This document shows positions 1 to 12,039 of a stretch of DNA of 64,000 nucleotides, piece by piece (positions within the stretch are counted from its first letter, which is position 1; each line of letters begins with the position of its first letter). Made by a program: the position numbers and the translations under genes. The stretch is from Imbricaverruca yamaguchii (taxonomy: Eukaryota > Arthropoda > Thecostraca > Neoverrucidae). The stretch spans positions 186,001-250,000 of the forward strand of contig JAOTOL010001555.1 of the NCBI GenBank assembly GCA_034440575.1. Reading direction: 5' to 3'. The notes under the pieces are model-generated. The model was not told the DNA's origin. It saw only the letters and a list, made by a program, of their open reading frames with translations, and searched no databases.

Positions 1-133
1 GCACACATCTCTATCATAGCGTTTTGCATATTTCATTTGTGAAGCCAATTCTTGGGAGCATCCAAGGTAAAACATTTTCTGGTGGAATCATCTTCCTAAA
101 GTGTGACCTGTGTGCATATTTATAAAACAGTGA

Positions 134-1060
134 GTGTTGGAGATTCAGCTGCAGTGGCGGCGGTGCCGGCCTCTTGACTGTCGGCTCAGCTGCAGTGGCG
201 GCAGTGCCGGCCTCTCGACTGTCGACTCAGCTGCAGTGGCGGCAGTGCCGGCCTCTCGACTGTCGGCTCAGCTGCAGTGGCGGCGGTGCCGGCCTCTCGA
301 CTGTCGGCTCAGCTGCAGTGGCGGCGGTGCCGGCCTCTCGACTGTCGGCTCAGCTGCAGTGGCGGCGGTGCCGGCCTCTCGACTGTCGACTCAGCTGCAG
401 TGGCGGCAGTGCCGGCCTCTCGACTGTCGGCTCAGCTGCAATGGCGGCGGTGACGGCCTCTCGACTGTTGGCTCAGCTGCAGTGGCGGCGGTGCCGGCCT
501 CTCGACTGTCGGCTCAGCTGCAGTGGCGGCGGTGCCGGCCTCTCGACTGTCGGCTTAGCTGCAGTGGCGGCGGTGACGGCCTCCCGACTGTCGGCTCAGC
601 TGCAGTGGCGGCGGTGACGGCCTCTCGACTGTCGGCTCAGCTACAGTGGCGGCGGTGACGGCCTCTCGACTGTCGGCTCAGCTGCAGTGGCGGCGGTGAC
701 GGCCTCTCGACTGTCGGCTCAGCTGCAGTGGCGGCGGTGCCGGCCTCTCGACTGTCGGCTCAGCTGCAGTGGCGGCGGTGCCGGCCTCTCGACTGTCGGC
801 TCAGCTGCAGTGGCGGCGGTGCCGGCCTCTCGACTGTCGGCTCAGCTGCAGTGGCGGCGGTGCCGGCCTCTCGACTGTCGGCTCAGCTGCAGTGGCGGCG
901 GTGCCGGCCTCTCGACTGTCGACTCAGCTGCAGTGGCGGCAGTGCCGGCCTCTCGACTGTCGACTCAGCTGCAGTGGCGGCGGTGACGGCCTCTCGACTG
1001 TCGGCTCAGCTGCATTGGCGGCGGTGCCGGCCTCTTGACTGTCGGCTCAGTTGCAGTGGA
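134..1060. repeat. 41-bp minisatellite, about 22 copies
   Basis: GC-rich tandem array. Each unit contains CAGCTGCAGTGGCGGCGG followed by TGCCGGCCTCTCGACTGTCG, and identical landmarks recur every 41 bp. Units differ by single substitutions such as GGTGCC/GGTGAC and GTCGGC/GTCGAC. Because 41 is not a multiple of three and the unit has few stops, long frames open in all phases; they are repeat artefacts, not genes. Confidence 0.97.
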
Positions 1061-1081
1061 AAGACGTGTTCTTGGTCGTGA

Positions 1082-1520
1082 TTGGTGGACGGTAGTGGCG
1101 CGACCTTCCCTGTTATACTGAGCATGTTATATGCCTTAAGCATAAAGCATGAACTTCGCCCGGTCGAAAGCCCATGCGGACTGCTATCTATGCATATTCA
1201 TTCATCTGTCATACAGAAGCATATTTTCGCCAAAACAATGCTTCTCCAAGTCCTCCCAGTGCAGTGGGGTACGTCCACCAAGAACAGTTTCGGAAACTCA
1301 CAGATACCAACTCGCGATTGCGACATTGGCCACGCCCGAGGGTGTGTCGGGCCATTTGGCAACTGCAACACACCACACCTCGCGCCAGAACAGAAGTTCA
1401 GATGCACGCTGGAAACGGAACAGATGCTCGCTGGAAACAGAACAGATGCTCGCTGGAAAATATACCGAATAAGGACGTGTCAATATCAGCTCCGCTACAG
1501 TAATCGAGGACATGCTGCTC
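1082..1520. other. No gene recognised; small 24-bp duplication
   Basis: Unique-looking sequence with only short, mutually overlapping frames. Near 1405-1460 the motif CAGATGCTCGCTGGAAA is repeated about 2.5 times at roughly 24-bp spacing. Nothing else was recognised. Confidence 0.5.
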
Positions 1521-1524
1521 CCAC

Positions 1525-1765
1525 CTAAAGTCACCAGCTATCGAGGGGAGGCCATTCTCACCTCATTCCCCAGCCATCGAGGACAGGCCATTCTCAGCTC
1601 AATTATCCGGCTGTCGAGGACGGCCCGACCACTCTTAGCTCAATTCCCTAGTCATCGAGGATGGGTGGACCACTCTCAGCTCAATTGCCCAGCCTTCGAG
1701 GACGGGCTACTCTCAGCTCAAATCCTCAGCAGCCGAGGACACGCCGCTATCATCACAGTCTGTTC
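1525..1765. repeat. Degenerate minisatellite, about 40-45 bp
   Basis: Five to six diverged units share CATCGAGGA-type and CTCTCAGCTCAATT-type blocks. It lies directly before the 51-bp array. Confidence 0.75.
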
Positions 1766-1797
1766 ACGGACGACCAGGAAGGTGTTGGCGCGACCTT

Positions 1798-2155
1798 TGT
1801 CTCGTCTCCGTTTCCGGGTGTGGCCGCGTTCTCCGTCACCACCTCCGAGTTGACGTCTCCGTGTTCGGGTGTGGCCGCGTTCTCAGTCACCACCTCCGAG
1901 TTGACGTCTCCGTGTTCGGGTGTGGCCGCGTTCTCCGCCACCACCTCCGAGTTGACGTCTCCGTGTTCGGGTGTGGCCGTGTTCTCCGTCACCACCTCCG
2001 AGTTGACGTCTCCGTGTTCGGGTGTGGCCGTGTTCTCCGTCACCACCTCCGAGTTGACGTCTCCGTGTTCGGGTGTGGCCGTGTTCTCCGTCACCACCTC
2101 CGACTTGACGTCTCCGTGTTCGGGTGTGGCCGCTTTCTCAGCCACCTCTCCAGAA
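1798..2155. repeat. 51-bp minisatellite, about 7 copies
   Basis: Units contain GTGTTCGGGTGTGGCCG and CACCACCTCCGAGTTGACG. The 51-bp period keeps one frame and gives a 17-residue peptide repeat on the plus strand, which continues as open frame to about 2380. No known domain is present, so coding is not supported. The 2160-2490 flank is GC-rich and unique-looking without a recognised gene. Confidence 0.93.
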
Positions 2156-2499
2156 GTTGGCACGAGTTGTCTCGAGTTAGCTCGACTTGGCTCGAGTGCG
2201 TCGGCCTCTACCCCGGACCGGAAGCGCGACGCGCCGGCTCGGGTTGTCGGCGGTCGCTGTGACGTCCTCCCCACCTCCCCGGGCGAACTGGCGCGCGCCG
2301 CCGCAGCACCGCCGAACGCCGCCGGCCCGCCGGATACCGTGCTCGAGTGGCCGGAAGTCGTAATTGAAACTTCAGAGTAGTCACGACTTCATTTTAATCA
2401 GCAGCATTGGGCACCGGCGTAGGCGACAATCCTCTGTCAGCTTATTCGTCATGCTAAAATGTTACATTTAGGTTCCTTCTGCGACAGTTAGTTTTGGGT

Positions 2500-2678
2500 A
2501 GTACATTCCTTGGGTTCTTTTACGACGCATTATTCAACCGCCAGGTAATATAGCTCCGCTAACATCTCACCTCATTTGATCGCAGACGGACTCGGAAGTG
2601 CCGCCGGTTGTGAGATTCGAACCCACAATCTCGCGATCAATAGTCTAACACTCCACCGACTGAGCTACTGGGGACCCC
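2500..2678 (-). mobile_element. tRNA-derived SINE copy with shared tail
   Basis: Read on the minus strand, the head looks like a tRNA: an A box with TAGCTCAGTCGG, a variable central part, then a B box GGTTCGAATCT near 2610-2620. The acceptor stem does not pair (GTCCCCA has no partner), so this is not a working tRNA. The body ends in TGCGTCGTAAAAG followed by CCCAAGGAA, close to the tails of the SINE copies at 23003-23212 and 38383-38550. This is a Pol III retroposon, probably moved by a LINE. Confidence 0.75.
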
Positions 2679-2738
2679 CAGTTTTGGATAGCAAATGGCC
2701 CAAAGTGTAATACGGCCCAGAAGTTGTGCCATGCGGTA

Positions 2739-2945
<207 letters not shown>

Positions 2946-2959
2946 TCATGTATACATGA

Positions 2960-3600
2960 ACACTAAATACCACTTCATCTTCTCTTTCCGTCGATGCCCT
3001 GCCTGTTGGACGTCATTGTGCCTATGGTGGGGTAGCTCTGAGTAATTTCTCGGATCGTCGAGATCGCTCGCTGCCCTAGAATATTCCCTGAGCCATGTTA
3101 TACAAAATCATCCAGTGTATCATGTTGGTGTATCCATCATAATCAGCTGATTGTTGTCTATGTCAGACAGGCTTGCTTTTTAGATCCTGCACTCAAGTTG
3201 TATGATCCCATTAGTTTTACCAGATGGGACCGAGCCATTGCATTGCATACAGAGGCAGATGTCCAACCTTCTGCCCAGTAGACTGCCCCACCGAACAATG
3301 GTAAAAAAACAAAAGTTGTTCGAACGTTGATCCACATGCCTCTCCATGTTCCTTTTATCTTAAAAGCTCACCTCTGTAAGTTTTAGACACATCCTAACTG
3401 ATGTAGGGGTCCCGCAAGCTGGCCTCGTTCGTAGATCATTGCCACTCTACTGGTCTATAACACCACGGTGGCATCATCGTTCACTGTCATGCAATGATTT
3501 CCGTTGCGCGCCTTGGCATATCTGTTTGGCTCATGATTGTAGCTGCCCGAATGCGCTATACGGTCTATTTAAGGCCCTCCAGAATGTTTTCTTTACGGAT
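2960..3600. other. No gene recognised
   Basis: Unique-looking sequence before the broken ORF at 3609. It may hold further degraded N-terminal parts of that ORF, but no continuous frame shows it. Confidence 0.4.
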
Positions 3601-3608
3601 TATCTATC

Positions 3609-4715
3609 TTGTCAGTTATTTACTTGGCAGACGGGACATGTGTAGGCATCATGCGTGCGAGATGCCTCGCCTGCAGGCACCATGTGTACGAGGTCGTTCT
3701 CTCCCGCTCCATGAAGTCTGCTATGGGCCCTTCCACCGGGCCAGACGACAAGCTCTTCGATAAGTTCCAGAGCCAGTGGAACTCACTGAACAAGACTGAT
3801 GTCACCACCGCCAGTGATACTCCATCCGTCAAAATCGAAGCCAGCGGAACGCTGCCGCGCTGAAAGCCCGGACGGTGCCGGTGATCACGGAGGCTCTGGT
3901 CCAGGCGCAGCCACGGAACGACTACAAGGAGCTGCTGCAGCTCGTGCTCCTGTTCCTGGGGGAGACGACGGTGGACGAGATCCCCCTGAAGAGACCAGGA
4001 GCGCACCATCATGCGAGGTGGATGGCTAAGGGCATATACGCGTTGAAGCTGTTCTTGCTGCAGCTGCAGTTCCAGATGACATCCGACGAACTCAAAGGTA
4101 TCACGTCCGTCAGCCTCTTCGTGGCGCTGGTCTACTCGAGAGCATGGGCTCTTGCGTCGCGAGCGGAACTCGCACCACGTGTGGACCTGGAGGCACTTGC
4201 ACACGAGGGGAGCTGCAGCTGTGCGCAAACAGCTCTGGAAGCCATGATGCGCCATCTGTGGTATATATCCGAGAATCTGGTCGGGCTGGCACTCTTCGGC
4301 CAAGCTCTCCCGCAGTGTGAGAAGGAGTGAATGGTCACCAAACTCGGAAAGCCTGCGAAGAAAAAGGCACTGAAGCGACTCGAAAAGAAAAATGTGGGGG
4401 CCATTCCAGGGAAAACGCCTGTCGGATTTCATCACCTCACGGACAACAGTGCTGCTGGAGGCTCTGGACCTGGACGGTAGCTTCCTGAGGACACCTGTCC
4501 AGTCGTGGGAAGAAAACGACGCGTACAAGGCGGGCAAGCAGCGCGTGTCGCGGCTTACGGTAGTCAACAACCACGCGGAACGAGCGATCGCTTTGAACAA
4601 GGAGTTCAACAACGCCCTGACAACGACAGAAGAGCAGCGGCAGTTTCTGCTGAAGGCAGTGCATGGGAATAGAAAGCTGATTCAAAAGAAAACAAAAAAG
4701 GAAATGATGATCTGA
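3609..4715 (+). pseudogene. Broken copy of a conserved, uncharacterised invertebrate multicopy ORF family
   Basis: Three plus-strand pieces read as one protein. The first (3609-3863) contains CRHHVYEVVL and MGPSTGPDDKLFDKFQ. The second (about 3866-4330, another frame) contains DYKELLQLVLLFLGE, PGAHHHARWMAKGIYALK and MRHLWYISENLVGLALF. The third (about 4400-4715, back in the first frame) contains LSDFITSRTTVLLEALDL, VVNNHAERAIAL and EEQRQFLLKAV. From memory these blocks, in this order, match a family found in many copies in insects, cnidarians and other invertebrates, usually annotated as uncharacterised and probably carried by a mobile element; that assignment is not from a search. The copy is dead: one frame shift occurs around 3863, an in-frame TGA at 4328-4330, and another shift near 4400. 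Catalytic residues are not known to me. The long minus-strand frame over 3620-4612 is its shadow. Confidence 0.75.
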
Positions 4716-4989
4716 GCGACAAGTATGACACCTACATACAGGTCGGTTCGTTGACGCATTGTCTGAAGGACCCGGTGTGTGAATCTCATTATTGCCGAGT
4801 GACCGCCGGTCCCTGCCACGCGATATGTACCCATTTCTTAAATATGCCAACTTGCGGGACCGCTAGATCTTGAACAAACCGTCCAGTTATTTCAGTGTGG
4901 TGGTTTCTTGCATAAACGAATGGGGCAATAAATGTGGATCAAATTAAATATGGATATTGGTATGGTGGGACAGCCTACTGCCCAGGCAT

Positions 4990-5265
4990 GCCCGTTACAT
5001 ATTGCTATGGATGTTGCTATGCTGTAGATAACACATCACTACTATGGATGTTGCTATGCTGTAGAAAACACATCACTACTATGGATGTGGCTATGCAATG
5101 GATGGCATGCCGCTGCTGTAGGTGTGGCTATGCTGTAGACAAAACATCACTGCTGTGGATGTGGCTATGCTGTAGGCAACACATCTCTGCTGTGGATGTG
5201 GTTATGCAATGGATAACATACTGGTGCTGTGGATATGACTATGCTGTGGATAACATACCACTGTT
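4990..5265. repeat. 37-bp minisatellite, about 7 degenerate copies
   Basis: Units contain ACATCACTACTATGGATG and TGGCTATGCTGTAG; the landmark ACTATGGATG recurs at 5041 and 5078. Later units drift (GTGGATAACATAC). Confidence 0.88.
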
Positions 5266-5269
5266 GTTC

Positions 5270-6105
5270 GTGGCTGGGATTTTTGCAGATGGTGCAGATT
5301 TTTCCACCATCTCCAATATCACGGCTCCTGGTTCTGAAATTTTTGGCAAGGACCGTGAGAAAAGTTGGCGCTGAAGTTTGTTCCCGAATTGAGGCTAGGC
5401 ATTGGTGAGAGTTGTCCAAGTGTTGGTGAAGTCTAATTAGGATGATATTGGTCTAGAATTGCAACATTAGGAGTGCAGGGTAATGCGCACCGCTGAAGGT
5501 ATTATGTATCCAGCACATGCACATATCGCTTGCAACACTCATTAATAAAGCATGGATCGGATATATATATCTATCTTGGATGCAGTCTGGATTACTCAAC
5601 TTACCAAAATATACCAGCAAACCAGCTTCACATTTAAACCTAATTCTTGCAGTGCCAAGCCTGCTATCTTCCATACATTGTAGCGTACATAGTAGCAGGT
5701 GTGCAGATAATCAATATTTGCTGGAGATAGTAGGGCCTCTGATGTATGCGTACAAAAATTGTATGCCAAATTTTGGGGAGACGATGGGAGCCATTACTGC
5801 CTTCGTCATTGGAGGAACTCCAGACTCTCCTCACCAAATGTTCAAGAACTTCAATCCATGCTTACAGTGACCGTATACCTTGTACGTGCCCTGAAATAGA
5901 GCATTCCATTCCGATGCCAAATAATGTATTGACGTCAGTAAGCCTGAGCCAATTACATAGTCTACAGGAGAGCATGGGGAAAATTGCACACGCGCCGTTG
6001 TCGTTTGCCTTCCCGCCAGGTACGCGCCGAATGGGCACCATCAGGGATTATCGCAATGTGCAATGTACAGCGGCCTGCAGTGGTCTGCGTCCGTGCAACT
6101 GTCGA
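5270..6105. other. No gene recognised
   Basis: Moderately AT-rich, unique-looking sequence. Only short unrelated frames; no domain, RNA gene or splice-linked exon was recognised. Confidence 0.4.
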
Positions 6106-6107
6106 CG

Positions 6108-6293
6108 TCGGCGGCGCATCAGCTGACAATTGCGGCGCATCAGCTGACTATCGCGGCGCATCAGCTGACTTTCGCGGCACATCAGCTGACTATCACGGCG
6201 CATCAGCCGACCATCGCGGCACATCAGCTGACATGGTGGCACATCAGCTGACATGGCGGCACATCAGCCGGCTATTGCGGAGTATCAGCGGAC
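6108..6293. repeat. 21-bp minisatellite, about 8-9 copies
   Basis: The unit is CATCAGCTGAC plus TATCGCGGCG with substitutions. Seven-residue peptide repeats arise in every frame. Confidence 0.92.
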
Positions 6294-6299
6294 CCTCGC

Positions 6300-8185
6300 G
6301 GCCTACCGGTCGACTATTGTGTCCCACCACTGCCGGCCGACGCGGGATGGGTGGGGGCAGGTTCTGTAATGAGCGCGCTGCTGCCGACAGTGGCGCCGCC
6401 GTCATCGCCGCCGATCGGCCCTGCCGCCCACCCACCGGCCTGCACGTGCAGGCCGGTACCGACACAAACTGGACCCGGCCGCCGACTCCCAGAAGTCGTA
6501 AATCAAGTGTCGACCGGTCGAAACTGCACACGGTAGTTAACATTTGACAATTAGTCCCGACAACCGGATAATTGATATTTGGTCAGATGGTCTTAAACCG
6601 CATCCATCACTTATCTGAAAATATCACAACAGCCGCCACTGTGGAGGCCGTGTGCACGGTGCACGTAACAAGGACGCCGTGCACAGACGCGCTATCGGCA
6701 GCGCGCGCACTGATCCTGTGCAAGACAAGGGTGACGTCAGGGCGAGATAGACGTCAGACCTGCTCCGTGTCTCACCCTGGCGCGGTCGGCGCAACAACAA
6801 TGCACCCACATGCGCTCGGCGGTACCAGACTTCACTCAAATTTAGTACGTTTCTCGGTGTAGAAAGCTGGAATATCTTCAACCTGCCCGGTGAAGTCCAC
6901 TTGATGAATGGCTAGATCGTATCTAACATGCTGCCGTGCTGGAGATCGTCACTCAGAGCGCCATATTCATACACCCGCCGGTTATTGTTGAGCGCTCTCT
7001 TCTGTCAAAAGTGCGGCGGCAACGCAGCGGCTGCATCGAAAGCGATGTGGCCCGGATAATGATGAACGCATATTGCCGCGGAACACGAAGTAACATGTTT
7101 GTTGAACTTCGATGGGTTACTTCACATACGACCGCTTCTCGGCGAGATATTCGCCACTCTCAGACGCTCACGTTCGGCTGCTTCAACCTATGAACGACAC
7201 AATGCGCCACAATCTCGACCTCGTGAAAACCGGGAACATCATGTTGAACATTTGCTGATCTAATTAGTCCGGCAGTCGTCCTACCACTCCGAAGTGTTCC
7301 CCAAAATGTACGAACACATGTGCCTGTCATGTAAACCTCCAAACACTTTGAACACCCCGAGAATTGCCGCGCACCGCCAAATCCGATTCGATTCTCGTTT
7401 TTTTCTTGTGAAAACATTCTTACGTCGGTACTAAATTTCATCGCCTGAAATAACCTCGAAGCAAGCGTGTGACATCTTTACTACGGTATTAGAGAGAACG
7501 CTTTATCAGGATAGACATCCGAAATCCATCCCCAGAACTACCCAAGGATCAGCAGCACCAGTTTTGCAGCATTCCGCAGCTTATGAATGGAGGAGGCCGG
7601 ACAGTCCCAAGCAAACTTAGCGTGTCTCGTAATACAATATCTCGGCCCGGACCATATAATGATCGTACTTCAGCAATTTGCTTTGAAACCCGCTCGACTT
7701 AAGCCACCTTCCAGCGCTGTAGAAACACCAGATGACGTACAATGATTTTCTTTCGGCGTCGCCCGAAAATGTAGCCGCAGGACCATAAACGTTTAGGTTC
7801 AGGACCAAGCGCAAAGATAGCTGCCTGTGCTATCACCAGAAAGGACTATTGGAACTTCATACCAAGTGTCTCTGGACATCAAGCAAATATCCACCAATAA
7901 TAAAATCACTCGCATCACGAAAATGTGTGCGACTGAGTCGAGGAAATGCCTGCGTTACTACTACAATAAAACAACAACAGGAGAACGACTTTCCGAAGAA
8001 AGTCGTCGTGAAGCTAACAACATTTTTCCCAGCTTCCCAGCTTTTTATATCGTAACTATCTGATGTCATCGACACAAACAATAACAACATGACGTATATA
8101 TAACTGCATATATTGTGGATTGCTCTACAACGAGAATCGCATGGAGGAGGTCTAAGACGTACATAAGGCGTCCTCCCCCAAAATC
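6300..8185. other. No gene recognised
   Basis: The first 250 bp are GC-rich, then composition is mixed. A palindromic TGACGTCA (CRE-type) occurs near 6731. No convincing exon, RNA gene or repeat array was seen. Confidence 0.4.
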
Positions 8186-8189
8186 CAAG

Positions 8190-9180
8190 CTTCCTACCAA
8201 AAGCTGGCAACTGCTGGGACTGGCGGAGCCAACCTCTACTACAATTGTCCCAACTGCTGACAATTGCTGAGACCAGCGGAGCCAACCTCTACTACAGTTG
8301 TCCCAACTGCTGACAACTGCTGGGACCAGCGGAGCCAACCTCTACTACAGTTGTCCCAACTGCTGACAATTGCTGACAACTGCTGGGGCTGGCGGAGCCA
8401 ACCTCTACTACAGTTGTCCCAACTGCTGACAACTGCTGACAACTGCTGGGAATGGCGGAGCCAACCTCTACTACAGTTGTCCCAACTGCTGACAACTGCT
8501 GGGGCTGACGGAGCCAACCTCTACTTCAGTTGTCCCAACTGCTGACAACTGCTGACAACTGCTGGGAATGGCGGAGCCAACCTCTACTACAGTTGTCCCA
8601 ACTGCTGACAACTGCTGGGACCAGCGGAGCCAACCTCTACTACAGTTGTCCCAACTGCTGACAATTGCTGACAACTGCTGGGGCTGGCGGAGCCAACCTC
8701 TACTACAGTTGTCCCAACTGCTGACAACTGCTGACAACTGCTGGGAATGGCGGAGCCAACCTCTACTACAGTTGTCCCAACTGCTGACAACTGCTGGGGC
8801 TGACGGAGCCAACCTCTACTTCAGTTGTCCCAACTGCTGACAACTGCTGGGACCAGCGGAGCCAACCTCTACTACAGTTGTCCCAATTGCTGACAACTGC
8901 TAGGACTGGCGGAGCCAATCTCTACTTCGGTTGTCCCCCAACTGATGGCAACTGTTGGAACTGCTCGGGCTGGCGGAGCAAACCTCTGCTACAGTTGTCC
9001 CAATTGCTGACAACTGCTAGGACTGGCGGAGCCAATCTCTACTTCGGTTGTCCCCCAACTGATGGCAACTGTTTGAACTGGGGGGGGGGGAGGCGAACAT
9101 TAATACAGCTGTCCCAGCTGCTGACAAGTGTTGGGACTGGCTTGGCCAACTCTTGTAGTTATCCAAACTGCTGGCAACGG
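8190..9180. repeat. Complex minisatellite with 295-bp higher-order repeat
   Basis: The basic unit of about 47 bp contains GGCGGAGCCAACCTC and ACAGTTGTCCCAACTGC, followed by one to three TGACAACTGC blocks, so unit length varies. A block beginning ATGGCGGAGCCAACC at 8452 reappears almost unchanged at 8747, a 295-bp higher-order period. Copies after about 8890 are more diverged (TTCGGTTGTCCCCCAACTG) and decay by about 9180. Confidence 0.93.
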
Positions 9181-9184
9181 TGGT

Positions 9185-9780
9185 AACGAAAAACTTCGCT
9201 ACATTTACTCCAGGAAAGTTATTTTTCGCTACAACTGTAGTGCCACATGTAGCAACCAAACGATAGCTGTAGCTACGCATATGTGTTTGCGGTTTGTTGG
9301 ATCACGACTAACCCGGTGCCATGACGCCGGCAGCCCAGCCCCCCCCCCCCCGCCAGTCGACGATGGGCGCGCGGCCCGAGGCTGGCACACGGCCGAAGCC
9401 GGTCACAGAGGCTTCTGCTGATCTATCACTCTACGTGTGGTACGTGTGTCTGTGCGTGCATGCATATCGTCCAGCGTCTCCTGCCCCTTTGAGCTGGCCG
9501 AAGTACCACCACATCCGCCCGCCACGTGTCTGTGACGTGACGTCACATATCACATCCCGCGGGGCGACGTAGCCGCGCATGGTCGAAATGCCCGCAGGCT
9601 CCATTTAGAAGATGTCGTCACACTGTCCACTGCACGTGCCGACGCTCATTGGCTGCATCGAGGCGCGGCACCGCCCTCTGGGGAGGATGGTTGGCTGGGC
9701 AGTCCAGAAGGAAGCTCGGCTTTGGGGTGGCCGACGAGCTGCTCTCAGGATTGCCCCGGACTGCATGGGCAGCAGCCAGG
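9185..9780. other. No gene recognised
   Basis: Mixed sequence with short C and G runs near 9080 and 9340. No feature supported. Confidence 0.4.
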
Positions 9781-9784
9781 GGTC

Positions 9785-10590
9785 GCCATTCTCGAGGCTA
9801 CACCGTTACCCCGGACTGCCAGGAGTCGCCCTTCTCGGGGCTACACTGCTACCCCGGACTACCAGGCCAGGAGTCGCCCTTCTCGGGGTTACATCGTTAC
9901 CCCGGACTGCCAGGCCAGGAGTCGCCCTTCTCGGGCTACACCGTTACCCCGGACTACCAGGCCAGGAGTCGCCCTTCTCGGGCTACACCGTTACCTCGGA
10001 CTGCCAGGAGTTGCCCTTCTCGGGGCTACATCGTTACCCCGGACTGCCAGGAGTCGCCCTTCTCGGGGCTACACCGTTACCCCGGACTGCCAGGAGTCGC
10101 CCTTCTCGGGGCTATACCGTTACCCCGGACTGCCAGGAATCGCCCTTCTCGAGGCTACATCGTTACCCCGGACTGCCAGGAGTCGCCCTTCTCGGGGCTA
10201 CATCGTTACCCCGGACTGCCAGGAGTCGCCCTTCTCGGGGCTACATCGTTACCCCGGACTGCCAGGCCAGGAGTCGCCCTTCTCGGGGCTACACCGTTAC
10301 CCCGGACTGCCAGGAGTCGCCCTTCTCGGGGCTACATCGTTACCCCGGACTGCCAGGAGTCCCCCTTCTCGGGACTACATCGTTACCCCGGACTGCCATG
10401 AGTCGCCCTTCTCGGGGCTACACCGTTACCCGGACTGCCATGAGTCACCCTTCTCGAGGCTACACCGTTACCCCGGACTGCCAGGAGCCGCCCTTCTCGG
10501 GGCTACACCGTTACCCCGGACTACCAGGCCAGGAGTCGCCCTTGTCGGGGCGACACCGTTACCCCGTACTGCCAGGAGCCGCCCTAAGTG
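9785..10590. repeat. 43-bp minisatellite, about 18 copies
   Basis: The unit contains CTACACCGTTACCCCGGACT and GCCAGGAGTCGCCCTTCTCG. Some units carry an extra AGGCC. The period is not a multiple of three and the unit has no plus-strand stop, so three overlapping frames of 250-330 codons are open at once. That is a property of the repeat, not evidence for a gene. Confidence 0.97.
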
Positions 10591-10599
10591 CGTCATGAA

Positions 10600-11240
10600 A
10601 CAAACCCAATTCAAAAAGTTATATTAAAAAATTGGCGAATGGCATTGAAAACAGAATCTTCCGACAAACGTTCCCAGCTTACGACACACTACTCTGTATC
10701 CTCATGACACTATTACCGGGAATCCTACAGGAAGAGATCGACTGCAACAGCTTTGCAGGATAATCTAGAACCAGATACGTGCCATGCGAGTCGTACATTG
10801 CTTGACTTCGTACGCCAGACGCACGATACAGAAAACTGCATGTAACTTTTTGGTGTACCCGTTTGCGTGATGCATTAACACACTTTTCTACTCCCGTTTT
10901 CCTCCCGTGTGTTCCTCCAACGCCGCTTGACGGGTAAGCGACACAAAAAAAGATCACTTCTGACGTTAGATATATCACTTGATCCCAGGGTGCATGGCTG
11001 GAAAACGCTTTGGCGTAGCAAATCAGCTACATAAAAAATGACCCTGCATGAGGGTACTGATCAAATTCTAACTTGAGAACATCCATAACAAACTGTTGAG
11101 CGATGTGGTGAGGGTGGGAGTGCGCCATAAATGTGAAACTAACTGTCGGCGATGCAATATTTTGCAAGGTTTGCTTTAAAGCACTGGAGTAGCAATATCG
11201 GTCTGGACTGGCGTAGTCTCCCTGTGTTCACCATGCCTAT
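10600..11240. other. No gene recognised
   Basis: Unique-looking sequence between two arrays; nothing supported. Confidence 0.4.
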
Positions 11241-11250
11241 AGTTCCGTTA

Positions 11251-11323
11251 GCGTTCGGCGGTGTTCGGCGGTGTTCGGCGGTGTTCGGCGGTGTTCGGCG
11301 GTGTTCGGCGGTGTTCGGCGAAG
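11251..11323. repeat. 10-bp tandem repeat, about 7 copies
   Basis: Pure repeats of GTGTTCGGCG that end abruptly at GAAGGACG. Confidence 0.97.
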
Positions 11324-11539
11324 GACGTACTTGGAATGTGTGAGCCAGCATCTAATTTGATTTGATTAAAATAGGCACTTCGGCCTTCTCAGGCCATTTC
11401 GCGCCGTGAATAGAAAGAAGTCAAAATAATTATGCTATGAAAGTCAATTTACAAGCCCTGAAGCAAGTTGGTTTTTCTGAGAAAAATTGAAACTAGTTTC
11501 ATGGGAAAAGTTTGTTGATCTCCTAATAGTGTGGGCAAA

Positions 11540-11650
11540 GGTGATTCTCTTGCATATATATTTTCACCGTATAAATGATTAAGAATAATTTTGCGGCGAT
11601 GATACTCAGGTAGCTGAGGGTTGGGGATACGGAAAAAATTGAGGGGGACA
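11540..11650. repeat. Dispersed repeat, copy 1 (pairs with 22135-22225)
   Basis: The blocks GCATATATATTTTCACC, GTATAAATGATTAA and GGCGATGATACTCAGGTAG match GCGTATATATTTTGACTC, CTATAAATGATTAA and GGCGATGATAGTCAGGTAG at 22135-22225, in the same orientation and order. Element type unknown. Confidence 0.75.
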
Positions 11651-12025
11651 AATCGCTACTTTTCAGAAATTGTGGGGAACATATCCCCCGAGTGGTTACG
11701 CCCATGGCCACAGAAACAACGCATCACTCACAAAGTCATCCGTGCTTCGCTGGGTGCACCAACAGCAAGTGTCTGTACGCTCGCCGAAAGACAGCTATGT
11801 CACACAGCCGGGCACAGCTGCAAAAACCGCTCTGCCCCACAAACAGCGCGGAAGAGGGCACAGCGGCGGGCCGGCCGGCCCTGAGAAAAAGGACGGAGCT
11901 GGGCCGACCGGCCGGTCAGGGGTGGTGCGACCGCCGCCCCGGCCATGTCTGTAATTAGGGTGGTAATTTGTCCGCCGGACACGGGGAATGTGCCGAAGCG
12001 ACGATCCAGGACGGCGGTCATTTAC
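11650..12025. other. GC-rich, no gene recognised
   Basis: CpG-rich sequence leading into the 70-bp array. No domain or splice-linked exon recognised. Confidence 0.35.
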
Positions 12026-12039
12026 CATCACCGTGTGCG

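Noticed and set aside
134..1081. Long overlapping plus-strand frames rich in Ala, Ser, Arg and Gln
   Set aside because: They are readings of a 41-bp tandem repeat in different phases; no start context, domain or splice link.
1661..2380. 239-codon frame with a 17-residue repeat
   Set aside because: In-frame by virtue of a 51-bp repeat; no recognisable domain, and the other strand is open as well.
2608..2678. Functional tRNA gene on the minus strand
   Set aside because: A and B boxes are present but the acceptor stem does not pair and a SINE body follows.
3620..4612. 330-codon minus-strand frame
   Set aside because: Antisense shadow of the conserved-family pseudogene on the plus strand, which explains the same bases better.
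9612..10627. Three overlapping frames of 250-328 codons
   Set aside because: Stop-free 43-bp repeat read in all phases.
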